A program made the position numbers and the translations under genes. 64,000 nucleotides of DNA from Proteiniborus sp. MB09-C3 (GTDB lineage: Bacteria; Bacillota; Clostridia; Tissierellales; Proteiniboraceae). The notes beneath the pieces were generated by a model. That model had not been told where the DNA came from. It made no database searches and saw nothing but the letters and a program-made list of their open reading frames with translations. The stretch is taken from the NCBI RefSeq assembly GCF_030263895.1, contig NZ_CP127161.1, positions 620,001 to 684,000 of the forward strand, in the 5' to 3' direction. Shown here in pieces: positions 16,595 through 25,348 of the stretch (position 1 is its first letter; each line of letters begins with the position of its first letter).

Positions 16595-17012
16595 CATTAT
16601 GTAAGGAAAAAACTTCATATAAAACAGCTAATTATTGTCAAGGTTTTTTTGAAAAAATGTAGAATATAGTAAAAATAGGTATAGCAAACAAACTACAGTA
16701 AAATAGGTTAAAAAAATATTGCTGTAAGGTAATAATCAATACCACTAGTAATTTAAACCAAAAGGTTTATCACTTTTAAAGATGCGATAAATAATTCTTA
16801 ATAGTTTATTTGAAGTAGCAATAATAGCTACTTTATAAGGTTTTCCTTTTAGCTACTTAAGGACAAGCTTTCTAAGTAGCAAAGAATATTCCTTAACTAA
16901 GCCAAGCCTAGCTAGGTTCAGGAACGTCTTGAATGCAAGGACAGTATATGAAATCTGTTTGCGTGTTCAAGATACTTACTGAGAAAACAAATAAAGAAGA
17001 GGAGATTTATAT
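16595..17012. other. Array spacer containing an IS110-type relic
   Basis: AT-rich. Apart from the transposase relic on the minus strand (16745-16853) it contains a CCTAGCTAGG palindrome around 16910 and a degenerate AAC...CGTC stretch before the next gene. No intact gene is present. Confidence 0.5.
16745..16853 (-). mobile_element. C-terminal relic of an IS110/IS116-type transposase
   Basis: The reverse strand reads KGKPYKVAIIATSNKLL, then RIIYRIFKSDKPFGLNY and a stop. This is the recognisable C-terminal end of IS110-family transposases (GKPYKVA...A..KLL). Only about 36 codons remain and an in-frame stop lies just upstream, so it is inactive debris. Confidence 0.75.
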
Positions 17013-17840
17013 ATGCCGAATGTATTAAAAAGAATGTTGAAACAAATTAAAGAAGAAAACTACAGTGTCCCAACAAATGTGAATGTCAATGATATTGTAT
17101 TAGAGATGATGAATAACATAGGTAATACAGATCCAGAGTTACGGGATAAATTGATATATTCAATAATGTTCTACTGGATTAAAGACAATAAAATCACAAT
17201 TGATAAATTAAAAGAATTGCTAGCCATAAGTATAGATGACAACCATTTGTTTTTTAGAATTGGAGAAACTGACACAGATTCAGTATTTACTCGATCTTTT
17301 TCAATATTATTAGTACCATTGATACTTATGAAGCATGGACAGAATAATTTTCTCTCAGAAAGGGATATACATGAGGTATATGCAAAAGTAGTAGATTATT
17401 TTATAAAAGAACAGGATTTGAGAGGATATGTAAAGGACAAAGGATGGGCACATTCAATTGCACACGCTGCCGATGCTCTAGACGACTTGGCTATATGTTC
17501 AGAAATAGGAAGAGAAGATCTATTGTACATGCTTGAGATAATAAAAAAGAAAGTTTTTATTAACAATTATGTATATATTAATGAGGAAGATGAAAGGTTA
17601 GTAACTGCAATAGTAAGTATATTGAATAGAAATTTAATATCAAATAAAGATTTTTGTGAATGGATAAAAAGCTTTAGTAATATAGAAAAAACAGGAATTT
17701 ATCCAGAGGATGACAATTTATTAGCTAATGTAAAAAATATGTTAAGAAGTTTATATTTTAGAATAATCGATTTGGATAATACGAAGATATTAGCTGAAGA
17801 AATAAAAAATACATTAGCAAAAATAAGTAACTTTAATTAA
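17013..17840 (+). CDS. DUF2785 domain protein
   Basis: A 275-residue, mostly helical soluble protein. The GWAHSIAHAADALDDLA segment near residue 145, with ELRDKLIYSIMFYWI near the N-terminus, is typical of the DUF2785 family, whose function is not established. The paired histidines and acidic residues could form a metal site, but that is inference. GAAGAGGAG lies upstream of the ATG. It is a single array unit with a long inverted repeat immediately downstream. Confidence 0.8.
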   Translation: MPNVLKRMLKQIKEENYSVPTNVNVNDIVLEMMNNIGNTDPELRDKLIYSIMFYWIKDNKITIDKLKELLAISIDDNHLFFRIGETDTDSVFTRSFSILLVPLILMKHGQNNFLSERDIHEVYAKVVDYFIKEQDLRGYVKDKGWAHSIAHAADALDDLAICSEIGREDLLYMLEIIKKKVFINNYVYINEEDERLVTAIVSILNRNLISNKDFCEWIKSFSNIEKTGIYPEDDNLLANVKNMLRSLYFRIIDLDNTKILAEEIKNTLAKISNFN

Positions 17841-17872
17841 TATGAAAATCCTATCCATATAAATTTTTACCC

Positions 17873-18016
17873 TCAACTTTTATCGTGTTAAGGAAGGTCT
17901 TTGGAGTAATGAAGAAGAAAGTAAGAACCGAAGTCTTAGATTAATTAGGTACACAAGTGGTCTTTCTTTTGAATCATTCCAAGGACCTTTTTAGACTCAC
18001 AGCTCATAAAAGTGGG
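17873..18016. repeat. Long imperfect inverted repeat
   Basis: The left arm (CAACTTTTATCGTG... AAGGTCTTTGGAGTAAT...GAAGAAAG, to about 17921) pairs with the right arm from 17961 (CTTTCTTTTGAATCATTCCAAGGACCTT...ATAAAAGTGGG). Arms of about 50 bases are separated by about 40. It may be a recombination-type hairpin, a small non-autonomous element or a structured RNA. Confidence 0.65.
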
Positions 18017-18037
18017 ATTTAGAGTAACACCATATTT

Positions 18038-18071
18038 GCGAACATTACACGAAAAATGTGTGTAACGTCGC
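18038..18071. repeat. Short hairpin in the same spacer
   Basis: GCGAACATTACAC pairs imperfectly with GTGTGTAACGTCGC around GAAAAAT. It lies about 100 bases before the decayed methyltransferase gene. Confidence 0.5.
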
Positions 18072-18167
18072 ATAGAAGATAATTAAAAAAACATTGTTGA
18101 ATATTATGTAAAAGGGAAATATTGCACAACTATCATATATTATTTTATACAAATAAGGGAGATGACA

Positions 18168-18618
18168 ATGATTGACTTTACTGAATTAGATTTTACAAAT
18201 AAAACAGTTTTAGAAGTTGGTACAGGAAGAGGTGGAACCACTATAGAATTAGCTAAAGCGTTGAAAAATTTCAGAGGGCTAAACTTATAACTACTGATAT
18301 ATATGATGGTAATTTTGAAGAATTAGAAAGAAAAATAAAGGATTATAATGTGGATATTAGATTTATCAAAACAGATGGATGTGAATTAAGTAATATTGAA
18401 GAAAGCTCTATAGATTTTTTAGTTTGCAACTATACTTTATGTGCCATTAATTCTAAAAAAGGAAGTGAGATTCTAGCTTTAAATAGATTTAAGGAAGTTT
18501 TAAAGTTTGGTGGGAATTTATACATAGAAGAAGAATATCCACTTAATTTTGTAGACAACCCTATGCAACAGGTATGGTCAAGTTTAGGTATATTGTAAAT
18601 GCTGGGGAAGTTATATGA
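18168..18618 (+). pseudogene. Decayed SAM-dependent methyltransferase
   Basis: It starts MIDFTELDF after AAGGGAG and shows the class I SAM-binding motif TVLEVGTGRGGTT, then hits a stop at about 18290. The homologous reading continues in another frame (LITTDIYDG..., then SSIDFLVCNYTLCAIN and FGGNLYIEEEYP). A second shift near 18580 is needed to reach VNAGEVI. Two frameshifts in 450 bp make this a pseudogene; the substrate is unknown. Confidence 0.82.
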
Positions 18619-18648
18619 CAACTAATTAACAGATGGGAGAAAGCGAAC

Positions 18649-19431
18649 ATGAGTAAGATAGATAGAGACATGATAATTAATTTAATTAAAGATAGATTTA
18701 TATCTATGAATGAAGTTCATGCATATTGGTTAGAAGGTGCAGATGCATTAAATGCTGTTGATGAATATTCAGATATAGATATTTGGCTTGATGTAGAAGA
18801 TGGTTTTGAAGATATAATTTTTCAAATTGCCGAAGAGGAATTTTCAAAGCTAGGTAAATTGGCTTTTAAATTCAATGTAGATCATAAACATCCTAAAATT
18901 CATCAAAACTATTACCATATTGAAGGAACTAGCGAATATCTTATAATCGACTTTTGCATACAAAGTCACAGCAGAGATAGGAATGAGGTCAAATTTGTTG
19001 AAGGGGACATACTTGAATTTCCTAAAGTAATATTTGACAAGTCAAGTGTTATCACAATATTAAAAGATGATGAACAGATAGATTTAAGTTTAATACAGAA
19101 AGCTATAAATGAAATTAGGAGTAAATATAAGCAACATTCAAGGGTAATTAAATATGTTGAGCGTAATAATTATCCTGAAGCCTTTATTTATTATCTTAAA
19201 TATGTAGCAGATCCACTCGTTGAATTAGTAAGGATAAAATATACTCCAAAGTATCATAATTTACATTTCATACATATATCTAATCATATACCTCAAAAAG
19301 AGACAAATTGGCTTGAAGATTATTATAAGATTTCTTCACTAAATGATATTCGCATTAAGACTATAGAAGCAAAAGAGGCTTGCAATAAACTAATAAAAGA
19401 AATTGAAGAAATATATAAATTAAAATGTTAG
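18649..19431 (+). CDS. Antibiotic-type nucleotidyltransferase domain protein
   Basis: The 260-residue product has an N-terminal nucleotidyltransferase fold with the pattern WLEGADAL...EYSDIDIW. Asp42 and Asp44 would bind the catalytic metal. The long helical C-terminal part (170-260) resembles the substrate domain of aminoglycoside/lincosamide nucleotidyltransferases. It may adenylylate an antibiotic or other small molecule; this is inferred from fold and context. GGGAGA lies upstream of the ATG. It stands alone between a decayed methyltransferase and a Nudix gene. Confidence 0.82.
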   Translation: MSKIDRDMIINLIKDRFISMNEVHAYWLEGADALNAVDEYSDIDIWLDVEDGFEDIIFQIAEEEFSKLGKLAFKFNVDHKHPKIHQNYYHIEGTSEYLIIDFCIQSHSRDRNEVKFVEGDILEFPKVIFDKSSVITILKDDEQIDLSLIQKAINEIRSKYKQHSRVIKYVERNNYPEAFIYYLKYVADPLVELVRIKYTPKYHNLHFIHISNHIPQKETNWLEDYYKISSLNDIRIKTIEAKEACNKLIKEIEEIYKLKC

Positions 19432-19512
19432 AGGATTATAAGGTAACAGATGTCACTACATCTTCTAACATTATATTAAAGAAATTATTAGTAATTTGTA
19501 GAGGTGAAAAAA

Positions 19513-19977
19513 ATGGGAGAGCGTTCTAAGTCATTATCAGCAATATTTCCAATTATTTTACAGAAGGAAGATGGCGATGGTAGCGAGCGAATTCTATTGC
19601 ATCGCAGAAAAAATACTGGCTACCAAGACGGGAAGTGGGATATAGCAGCTAGTGGACATGTCGATGAAGGTGAAACAGCTAGAATGGCTGTTGTGCGAGA
19701 ATGTGCAGAAGAGTTAGGGATAGATGTGAACATTACAGATTTATCTTTTGCTCATTTGTCTCATCGTGTTAGCAATAATGGAGGAAGAACATATTATGAT
19801 ATTTACTTTGTCGTTAATAGGTATGATGGCATACCTAAAATCATGGAGCCAGATAAATGCTCAGAATTAAGGTGGTTCAAAATAAATGACCTTCCAGATG
19901 AAATTATTGATATCAGAAAATTAGTTATTGATAATTGTAGAGATAAAATCCAATATAGTGAGGTAATTCAAATGTAA
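19513..19977 (+). CDS. Nudix hydrolase
   Basis: Hydrolyses a nucleoside diphosphate linked to another group, using Mg2+ or Mn2+. The 154-residue product has the complete Nudix box GHVDEGETARMAVV-RECAEELGI. Upstream are RILLHRRKNTGYQDGKWD, a form common in Nudix proteins near IPP-isomerase or mut-type clades, and SHRVSNNGGRTYYDIYF. The start at ATG 19513 follows GAGGTG by 6 bases. It is one of five Nudix genes in the array, none close enough to another to be a tandem copy. Confidence 0.92.
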   Translation: MGERSKSLSAIFPIILQKEDGDGSERILLHRRKNTGYQDGKWDIAASGHVDEGETARMAVVRECAEELGIDVNITDLSFAHLSHRVSNNGGRTYYDIYFVVNRYDGIPKIMEPDKCSELRWFKINDLPDEIIDIRKLVIDNCRDKIQYSEVIQM

Positions 19978-20048
19978 AACTGTGAAAAATATAAATATCT
20001 CACTATTCATGAAAAGAGTGATTCATGTAGTTAAAGGAGTAGAGGTTA

Positions 20049-20498
20049 ATGAATAGTCTATGTACCTTGTCAGAAGCATTTGAGTATTCAAAAAGAGATA
20101 AAATTGAAGAGTGGATACATATGTTTCTGCATGACGAAGGCGATAATTTTGAGCTTTCAGATGGATTGAAGCTTGAAAAAAGATTTTTCATAGGGCCAAT
20201 AAAAATACCATTAAAACTATTCGAAAGATGTTGTGGTCCAGAGGAAAATATTAAATACAAAATTGATGAAATAGGATTTAACGAGAGAGTTTGTTCTATT
20301 ATCAATAGATATAAAGATGGATGGGACATGCCGCCACTTATTATTAATTACTGTAAAGGTAAATTTGTTTTAAATGATGGTAATCATCGGTATGAAGCCC
20401 TTGTTAGAAGTTATATTACGGAATATTATGCTATTGTTTGGATTACAGATTATGAAGATTATCAGAGATTTAATACTGAGTACAATTGTTTTATATAG
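20049..20498 (+). CDS. ParB-like (ParBc/sulfiredoxin-fold) small protein
   Basis: A 149-residue soluble protein. Near residue 115 LNDGNHRYEALV matches the phosphate/nucleotide-binding box of the ParB/sulfiredoxin fold (DGxHRxxA), preceded by the usual MPPLIIN strand. ParB-fold domains bind CTP, ATP or phosphate. Here there is no HTH, so plasmid partition is unlikely and a small enzyme or nucleotide-binding role is more plausible. AAAGGAG lies about 12 bases upstream. It sits alone in the array. A related DGHTRA box occurs in the ParB-like/GNAT fusion at 59.4 kb. Confidence 0.65.
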   Translation: MNSLCTLSEAFEYSKRDKIEEWIHMFLHDEGDNFELSDGLKLEKRFFIGPIKIPLKLFERCCGPEENIKYKIDEIGFNERVCSIINRYKDGWDMPPLIINYCKGKFVLNDGNHRYEALVRSYITEYYAIVWITDYEDYQRFNTEYNCFI

Positions 20499-20585
20499 TT
20501 TTTTGTTGTTTATATCTAGATTACATATAAAAAAAGCTTATACCAAGGAAATTTATAAAACACGTATTTGGAAAGGTGGTATGAT

Positions 20586-20771
20586 ATGGTCCCAAAATTA
20601 AAATACATATTTCTAATCATTGCATTGGCAGCCGTTACGGCATTAGGGATTCTTATATTTAGCTCATCCAATCTAAATCTTGTTCTAATAAAAATCTTTG
20701 GTATTGCTTGTTTGATGGGATTGTTAGGTGAGGGAATCTGTATATTAGTAGAATCCAATAAAAAGATGTAA
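20586..20771 (+). CDS. Small two-helix membrane protein
   Basis: A 61-residue product, MVPKLKYIF..., with two hydrophobic helices (about 6-24 and 31-53) separated by a short polar turn and a lysine-rich end. AAAGGTGG precedes the ATG. No family is recognised. It may be a small array cassette or a truncated remnant. Confidence 0.6.
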   Translation: MVPKLKYIFLIIALAAVTALGILIFSSSNLNLVLIKIFGIACLMGLLGEGICILVESNKKM

Positions 20772-21301
20772 ACAATTTGCTGATTAGTTTGAGTTCCATG
20801 TTATAGGCACTCACTCCTAGCTGCGGCTTTCAGAGCGCAAAACCCAGCATGGCAATGATTTTATATTCTTACCCTCAAAATACTGTCTCATTGCGTGACA
20901 GACAGATAGTGGGACGTTTCAGACAGGAGAACGTCAGGTAAGACTTTTAACTTTGGAGGTATGGATCAAATGAAATTAAATACTAAAATAATTGAGCAAT
21001 ATTTTCAGGTAAATCGATAGATAACATAAAAGGACATTGCGACATACAGAAGTAGAAAATGATATTGTTCTTGACTGTGTAGAAGATGTTTCAATAATTA
21101 TAGAAAAAATTTGTGAAGTATTAAAGTCCAAAGAAGTATTTTTGCAAGTTAAATTGCCAGTCATTTTATGTATAGAAAATGCGTAAGACACGAAAGAATC
21201 GATTGTTTGTTCTCTGCAATAAATGGAATGGTAGTATAATCAATAATGAGATAAGTCTGTGTAAGTATATAAAACAATCATTATTTATATTAAGGGGTAT
21301 G
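20772..21301. other. Spacer with hairpins and a decayed reading frame
   Basis: Inverted pairs are CCATG (20797)...CATGG (20853), CTGTC...GACAG near 20885-20907, and GACGTT...AACGTC near 20915-20937. From 20961, after TTTGGAGG, a short frame MDQMKLNTKIIEQYF... stops after 19 codons. A second piece (NDIVLDCVEDVSIIIEKIC...) runs to a stop at 21186. These look like the debris of one unidentified gene. Confidence 0.5.
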
Positions 21302-22535
21302 ATGTTTTTGGATAGAAAAGATTTGATAACTTTATTAAAAAGATACGGGCAAGAACATCTTTTGTTTTATTATGATAGCTTGCCAGGAGAACAAAAGAAC
21401 AAATTTGCAAAACAGATAGAAAAGGTTGATTGGAAGCTTATAGACATAGCTCTTGAAGGACAGAAAAAGCACAAGCGTGGATACTTTGAGCCAATTAAGG
21501 GTATGAGTCTGAAACAAATAGAAATGAATGAAAATAAGTTTTCAGAAATTGGTCTTGAAGGGATCAAAGTGGGAAAAATTGGTGCAGTTCTTTTAGCTGG
21601 TGGACAGGGAACGAGACTTGGTTGCGAAGGTCCTAAAGGGATGGTGAATATAGGTATTACCAAAGATTTGTATATTTTTGAACTGTTATTTAAGAACATT
21701 ATGGAGGTAACAAAAAAGGTAGGTGTATGGATTCCCTTCTATATAATGACGAGTGAGAAGAACCACGATGTAACCGTTACATTTCTCAAGGAACATGACT
21801 TTTTCGGATATCCTGAAGAATATGTGACATTTTTTGTTCAAGAAATGGCAGTATCGGTGGATTTTGAAGGAAGGATACTTATGGAAGAACCTGATCAACT
21901 TTCATTATCTCCAAATGGTAATGGAGGATGGTTTTCATCAATGATGAAGGCAGGTTTGCTAGAGGATTTACAGAGACGAGGCATTGAATGGGCTAAATAT
22001 ATTTGCGGTTGATAATGTTCTTCAACGAATTGCAGATCCGGTCTTTATTGGGGCAATGATTTATTCAGATTGTGCCAGTGGTGCCAAGGTAGTTAGAAAG
22101 AATGATCCTTGCGAACGAGTGAGAGTCTTATGTTTAGAGGATGGTAAGCCCTCAATTATTGAATATTATGAGATGACAGATGAAATGAACCATAAGAAAA
22201 ATCCAGATGGCAGGTTAAGTTACTGTTTTGGTGTTATTCTGAATTATCTTTTCCGTGTTGATAAGTTGGAGAACATTTCAAATACAAGAATGCCTATTCA
22301 TGTAGTAGAGAAAAGGATTCCATATCTAACCAAGGATGGACAATATATTGTACCTGAAAATCCAAATGGATATAAATTCGAGGAGCTTGCATTGGATATG
22401 ATTCATCTTTTAGATAGTTGTTTACCTTTTGAAGTAGTTAGAGAAAGAGAATTTGCACCTATAAAAAATGCCACAGGTGTAGATTCGCTGGAAAGTGCAA
22501 GAAAACTGCTCAAGAAGAATGGTGTGGAATTATAA
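21302..22535 (+). pseudogene. UDPGP-type nucleotidylyltransferase with one frameshift
   Basis: Homologue of the eukaryote-like UDP-sugar pyrophosphorylases (UTP + sugar-1-phosphate to UDP-sugar). The first frame has VLLAGGQGTRLGCEGPKGM, the nucleotide-binding loop, and ends RRGIEWAKYICG-stop at 22012. The second frame resumes LNIFAVDNVLQRIADPVFIG, the family's conserved block, and continues to the normal C-terminus. One extra base in a GGG run near 21990 explains the break. Both halves are otherwise clean, so this is either a very recent mutation or a sequencing error. Start at ATG 21302 or 21299, after AAGGGG. Confidence 0.85.
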
Positions 22536-22570
22536 AGGTAATTTTTTGAGAGTACCACCGTCCGGGGCAT

Positions 22571-22592
22571 ACCATGAATCATAGGACATGGT
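22571..22592. repeat. Spacer hairpin
   Basis: ACCATG (22571-22576) pairs with CATGGT (22587-22592). It is followed by CATCACTTAACAAGG, whose ACTTAAC fits the integron-type RYYYAAC half-site. Confidence 0.45.
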
Positions 22593-22627
22593 CCATCACT
22601 TAACAAGGATGAGAAAGGAAGAGTAAT

Positions 22628-23171
22628 ATGATAGGTTTACCAAAAGGAGTTGTTAAATTAAGTCCCTATTCGGAACAGTAGACTTTATTATTTGAAAAAG
22701 AGAAAGAAGAACTAATAAAATGTATAGGTAAATATTATAGATATTCAGCATGTAGGAAGCACTTCAATTCCAGGCCTTGAATCTAAGCCTATTATTGACA
22801 TAGTAATTGGGGTAAAGAAACTTGACGATGGATTTAATTGTATTGAGCCACTTGCAAATCTGGGGTATCAATACAAAGGGTCACTAGGTGAAAGTAAAAG
22901 ATTTTTCTTTTCAAAAGGTGATGAAAAAAATAAAACACATCATGTACATATTGTAGAATACGGAGACAAAAATTGGGAAAATCAAATTTTACTTAGGGAT
23001 TATTTATTACAAAATAAAGATGCTAAGGATGAATATGAAACACTAAAAAGAACACTTGCTAAGGAATATGCAGATGATAGAGAAACATATGCATCAAAAA
23101 AGGTAGAGTTTATTTTAGAAACTATTAAACAGGCAAGGATGGAAAAGGGTAGTACTAGGCGAGGAATATAG
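22628..23171 (+). pseudogene. Decayed GrpB/UPF0157-family gene
   Basis: Starts MIGLPKGVVKLSPYSEQ, then TAG where the family has Trp (tgg to tag, 22679-22681), then TLLFEKEKEEL. A one-base shift near 22735 leads to IDIQHVGSTSIPGLESKPIID, the hallmark GrpB block, and the frame reads on through THHVHIVEYG and LLRDYL to a stop at 23171. GrpB proteins belong to the nucleotidyltransferase superfamily; the role is unclear. One nonsense mutation and one frameshift show it is dead. Confidence 0.85.
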
Positions 23172-23298
23172 ACTTCATATAAAGCGACATCGAAAAGCAC
23201 TTGTTTTGGAAGAACCTGACATAGCCAAGCCTAAGAATGTTATAAGACATAGCGATATCGTGTTCTTTGATGTTTTGTTTCATAAGAGCGAAATATTA
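23067..23298 (+). repeat. 232-bp duplication, copy 1
   Basis: From TATGCAGATGATAGAG to GCGAAATATTA this matches 26515-26746 without visible length change and with scattered substitutions. It covers the end of the grpB remnant and the start of the next decayed gene. Confidence 0.8.
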
Positions 23299-23388
23299 CA
23301 TGTTTGTTGGATTATGCGAAATAAGATTATTTATTTTCCTTTTACCAGTCCACGAAGTAAGAAATTGTTTAGGTTTCAATCAGAATAA
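23206..23388 (+). pseudogene. Decayed conserved hypothetical (copy 1), 3' end replaced
   Basis: Reads LEEPDIAKPKNVIRHSDIV and FFDVLFHKSEIL, then diverges into unrelated sequence just where the 232-bp duplication ends. The copy at 26669 has the same frame and continues into DDTLESWRVGHINFF. There is no good start codon with a ribosome site. The protein family is not recognised. Confidence 0.6.
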
Positions 23389-23408
23389 ATTGAATAAGAG
23401 TGAAAGTT

Positions 23409-23862
23409 ATGAAGGATAGACTTTATTTAAACACTCACGATCCAAATGCGGCGGAAGTTTCAAAAAAATTTGGGTTTGGCATTGAGTTAGATGACTATGT
23501 GTACTTTAATTCTAAATGCTATAAAGGCAATGAAGGTAAAACGTTATTTGACCGGTGTGTTGGATTGATTCAGGGATGTAACAAGCTTATTTTTCATGGA
23601 ACTATTCTCGGAACGAACTTAAAGATGCTTGCAGAGGCTCTATATCAGATATTATAGCATTATGCAACCAATCTTTTGCCACTGCAGAGGCTCTGGGTAT
23701 CAACCATATTGTATTTCACTCGGATTATATTCTAGGGCATAGCAACAGGCGAGAATGGCTTCACCGATCTATTGCCTTATGGCGAGAATTTATGTCAGAC
23801 AAGCCAGAAATTTACATGTTTACATAGAAAACTTTGTGGACAATGACCCCTATATGATGGGA
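23409..23862 (+). pseudogene. Decayed sugar-phosphate isomerase/epimerase (TIM barrel)
   Basis: The frame MKDRLYLNTHDPNAAEVS... with GFGIELDDY and KLIFHGTILG stops at 23657. The homologous reading continues in another frame (SDIIALCNQSF..., NHIVFHSDYI, WREFMSDKPEIYMF) and, after a further shift near 23825, YIENFVDNDPYMM. This is the AP-endonuclease-2 / xylose-isomerase-like family. The 3' end is cut off exactly where the next spacer repeat begins (23865), which suggests a cassette-style junction. Confidence 0.75.
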
Positions 23863-23864
23863 GG

Positions 23865-23940
23865 TGTGCACCACATCCCTTCACCGGGAGCGAGGATAAA
23901 TCTCTGGGGTCCAACTCAAGGATGTCGCAAATACGGGACG
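23865..23940 (+). repeat. Array spacer repeat (copy 3), near full length
   Basis: GTGCACCACATCCCTTCACCGG at the left and ACTCAAGGATGTCGCAAATACGG at the right; the ends pair as TGC-C-ACATCCCTT with AAGGATG-CGCA. GGGGTCCAAC in the middle matches copies at 15150 and 15858. Confidence 0.7.
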
Positions 23941-24063
23941 TTCTGCGCAATATTAGTTTGAGCGATGCTCTGTAGCTTTATTTTATTCTAAATTACTTAT
24001 AATGATGAAAAAGAGATCATTTAAGAACATATAGAAAAATAAAAATTTGAAGGGGGATAAAAA

Positions 24064-24534
24064 ATGGATGTTTATGAAAAAGCTATACAGGTTATGAATG
24101 AATTATTTGCAAAAGACTATCAGTTTGCAATGGCTACTGTAAAAGATAATACACCATCAGTTCGGTTCGTAGATACTTTTTATGAAAATAATTCATTTTA
24201 TGTAGTTACATATTCAAAGTCACAAAAGGTTCAGGAATTGAAAATCAATAGTCAAGTTTCACTATGCAATAAGCTATATCGTTTTAGCGGAAATGGTTAT
24301 AATATTGGACATCCATTACTAACGGAAAATAAAGAAATTAGAGATAAATTAATAAAAGTATTTGAGTCTTGGTATTTCGCACATAATAATGAGAACGATG
24401 AAAATATGTGTTATGTAAAAATTGAACTTAAGGAAGGATTTTTTTATAAAGATGGAGTAGGTTATAAAGTAAATTTTCAACAAAAAGAAGTTAAACATTT
24501 CCCATTCGATTTTGATATTATCCCTGTACCATGA
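24064..24534 (+). CDS. Pyridoxamine 5'-phosphate oxidase-like flavoprotein
   Basis: A 156-residue split-barrel protein. It starts MDVYEKAIQVMNELFAKDYQFAMATVKDNTPSVRFVD, the usual first strands of the PNPOx-like FMN/F420-binding group, followed by FYVVTYSKSQKVQELKINSQVSLC. Members reduce small molecules or bind flavins and are common in accessory regions; no substrate can be named. AAGGGGGA precedes the ATG. The C-terminal part (FFYKDGVGYKVNFQQKEVKHFPFDF) is normal length, so the gene looks intact. It lies 120 bp after a spacer repeat. Confidence 0.85.
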   Translation: MDVYEKAIQVMNELFAKDYQFAMATVKDNTPSVRFVDTFYENNSFYVVTYSKSQKVQELKINSQVSLCNKLYRFSGNGYNIGHPLLTENKEIRDKLIKVFESWYFAHNNENDENMCYVKIELKEGFFYKDGVGYKVNFQQKEVKHFPFDFDIIPVP

Positions 24535-24964
24535 TTTTTAAATTTCAATCGTAATATTTCCAATTACACCTTTAAAGAGTTTTAATATTTAATACTACGT
24601 GTAACAATGTGTTTCCAGACACACCAAAGCCTAAGTGCAATCACCTGATATCCGCATGTTCGCAGCCATGAGCAACCACCTTAATGCTTCAGGCCTCGTT
24701 TGATCATACATTTGAGAAGTTATTTATGATGTATTTGTTGAAAAATATGACTTTTTCGCATGCGGTTATTGGTATAGCTTTATGGCTTTATACATTTTCT
24801 ATAACTGGAGGGAATTTATTTAAAATACCAAAGGAACTAAGTGAATATTGAATTTTGATGAATATTTATCATACTCCATTTATTTTCACAAATTTTCTTT
24901 TTGGAGTACCTATTTGTAGAATATTGTAAAGCAAGTAGAAGATTATTACGAGGGGTGTTATATA
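24535..24964. other. Spacer with hairpins and a short relic frame
   Basis: GTGTAACAATGTGTTTCCAGACACAC (24600-24625) forms a hairpin. GATATCCGCATGTTCGCAGCC (24647-24667) resembles repeat ends seen between accessory genes in other Firmicutes (recalled, not checked). A 41-codon frame at 24728-24853 (MMYLLKNMTFSHAVIGIALW...) is hydrophobic and is probably a relic of a membrane protein. Confidence 0.45.
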
Positions 24965-25240
24965 ATGAGAAGAAGAAAAGTTATCATAAGTATAATAGTA
25001 ATTATTTGGCTCACTTTCTTGATTACTGATTTTTCTTTAGCAAAGGCAAATAGACCTCCGATCTTTGCGATTCCTATAGTAAGGTACAAAGATGGTGGCT
25101 CAGCAGAATATTATGGATTGGGATATAAGGTTATAAAATATGTTAATTTAACTGTTGAGAGAGGTGCAGAGGTGACAAAAATTGATTTTGGCACTTGGTT
25201 TATGAGATTTTCACCTCTCAATTCAATAATCAAATTATAA
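24965..25240 (+). CDS. Conserved small exported or membrane-anchored protein
   Basis: A 91-residue product with a lysine/arginine-rich N-terminus, one hydrophobic helix (about 6-24) acting as signal or anchor, then a short outer domain containing IFAIPIVRYKDGG and YYGLGYKVIKY. These motifs recur in small Bacillus and Clostridium proteins of unknown function that I recall but cannot name. GAGGGGTG lies upstream of the ATG. It is a single array unit. Confidence 0.75.
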   Translation: MRRRKVIISIIVIIWLTFLITDFSLAKANRPPIFAIPIVRYKDGGSAEYYGLGYKVIKYVNLTVERGAEVTKIDFGTWFMRFSPLNSIIKL

Positions 25241-25348
25241 AATTACAGTCTAATCATTCTATAAACACGACATAAAAGTCTCCTGAAGAAGTTAGAGATA
25301 TTGTATGTGGACTAGTAATGAAATTAGTAAGCAGGAGTGATAACTACA

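Noticed and set aside
17873-18016. Riboswitch or T-box in the long inverted repeat
   Set aside because: No T-box sequence, specifier loop or known aptamer consensus is seen, and the next gene is a decayed methyltransferase.
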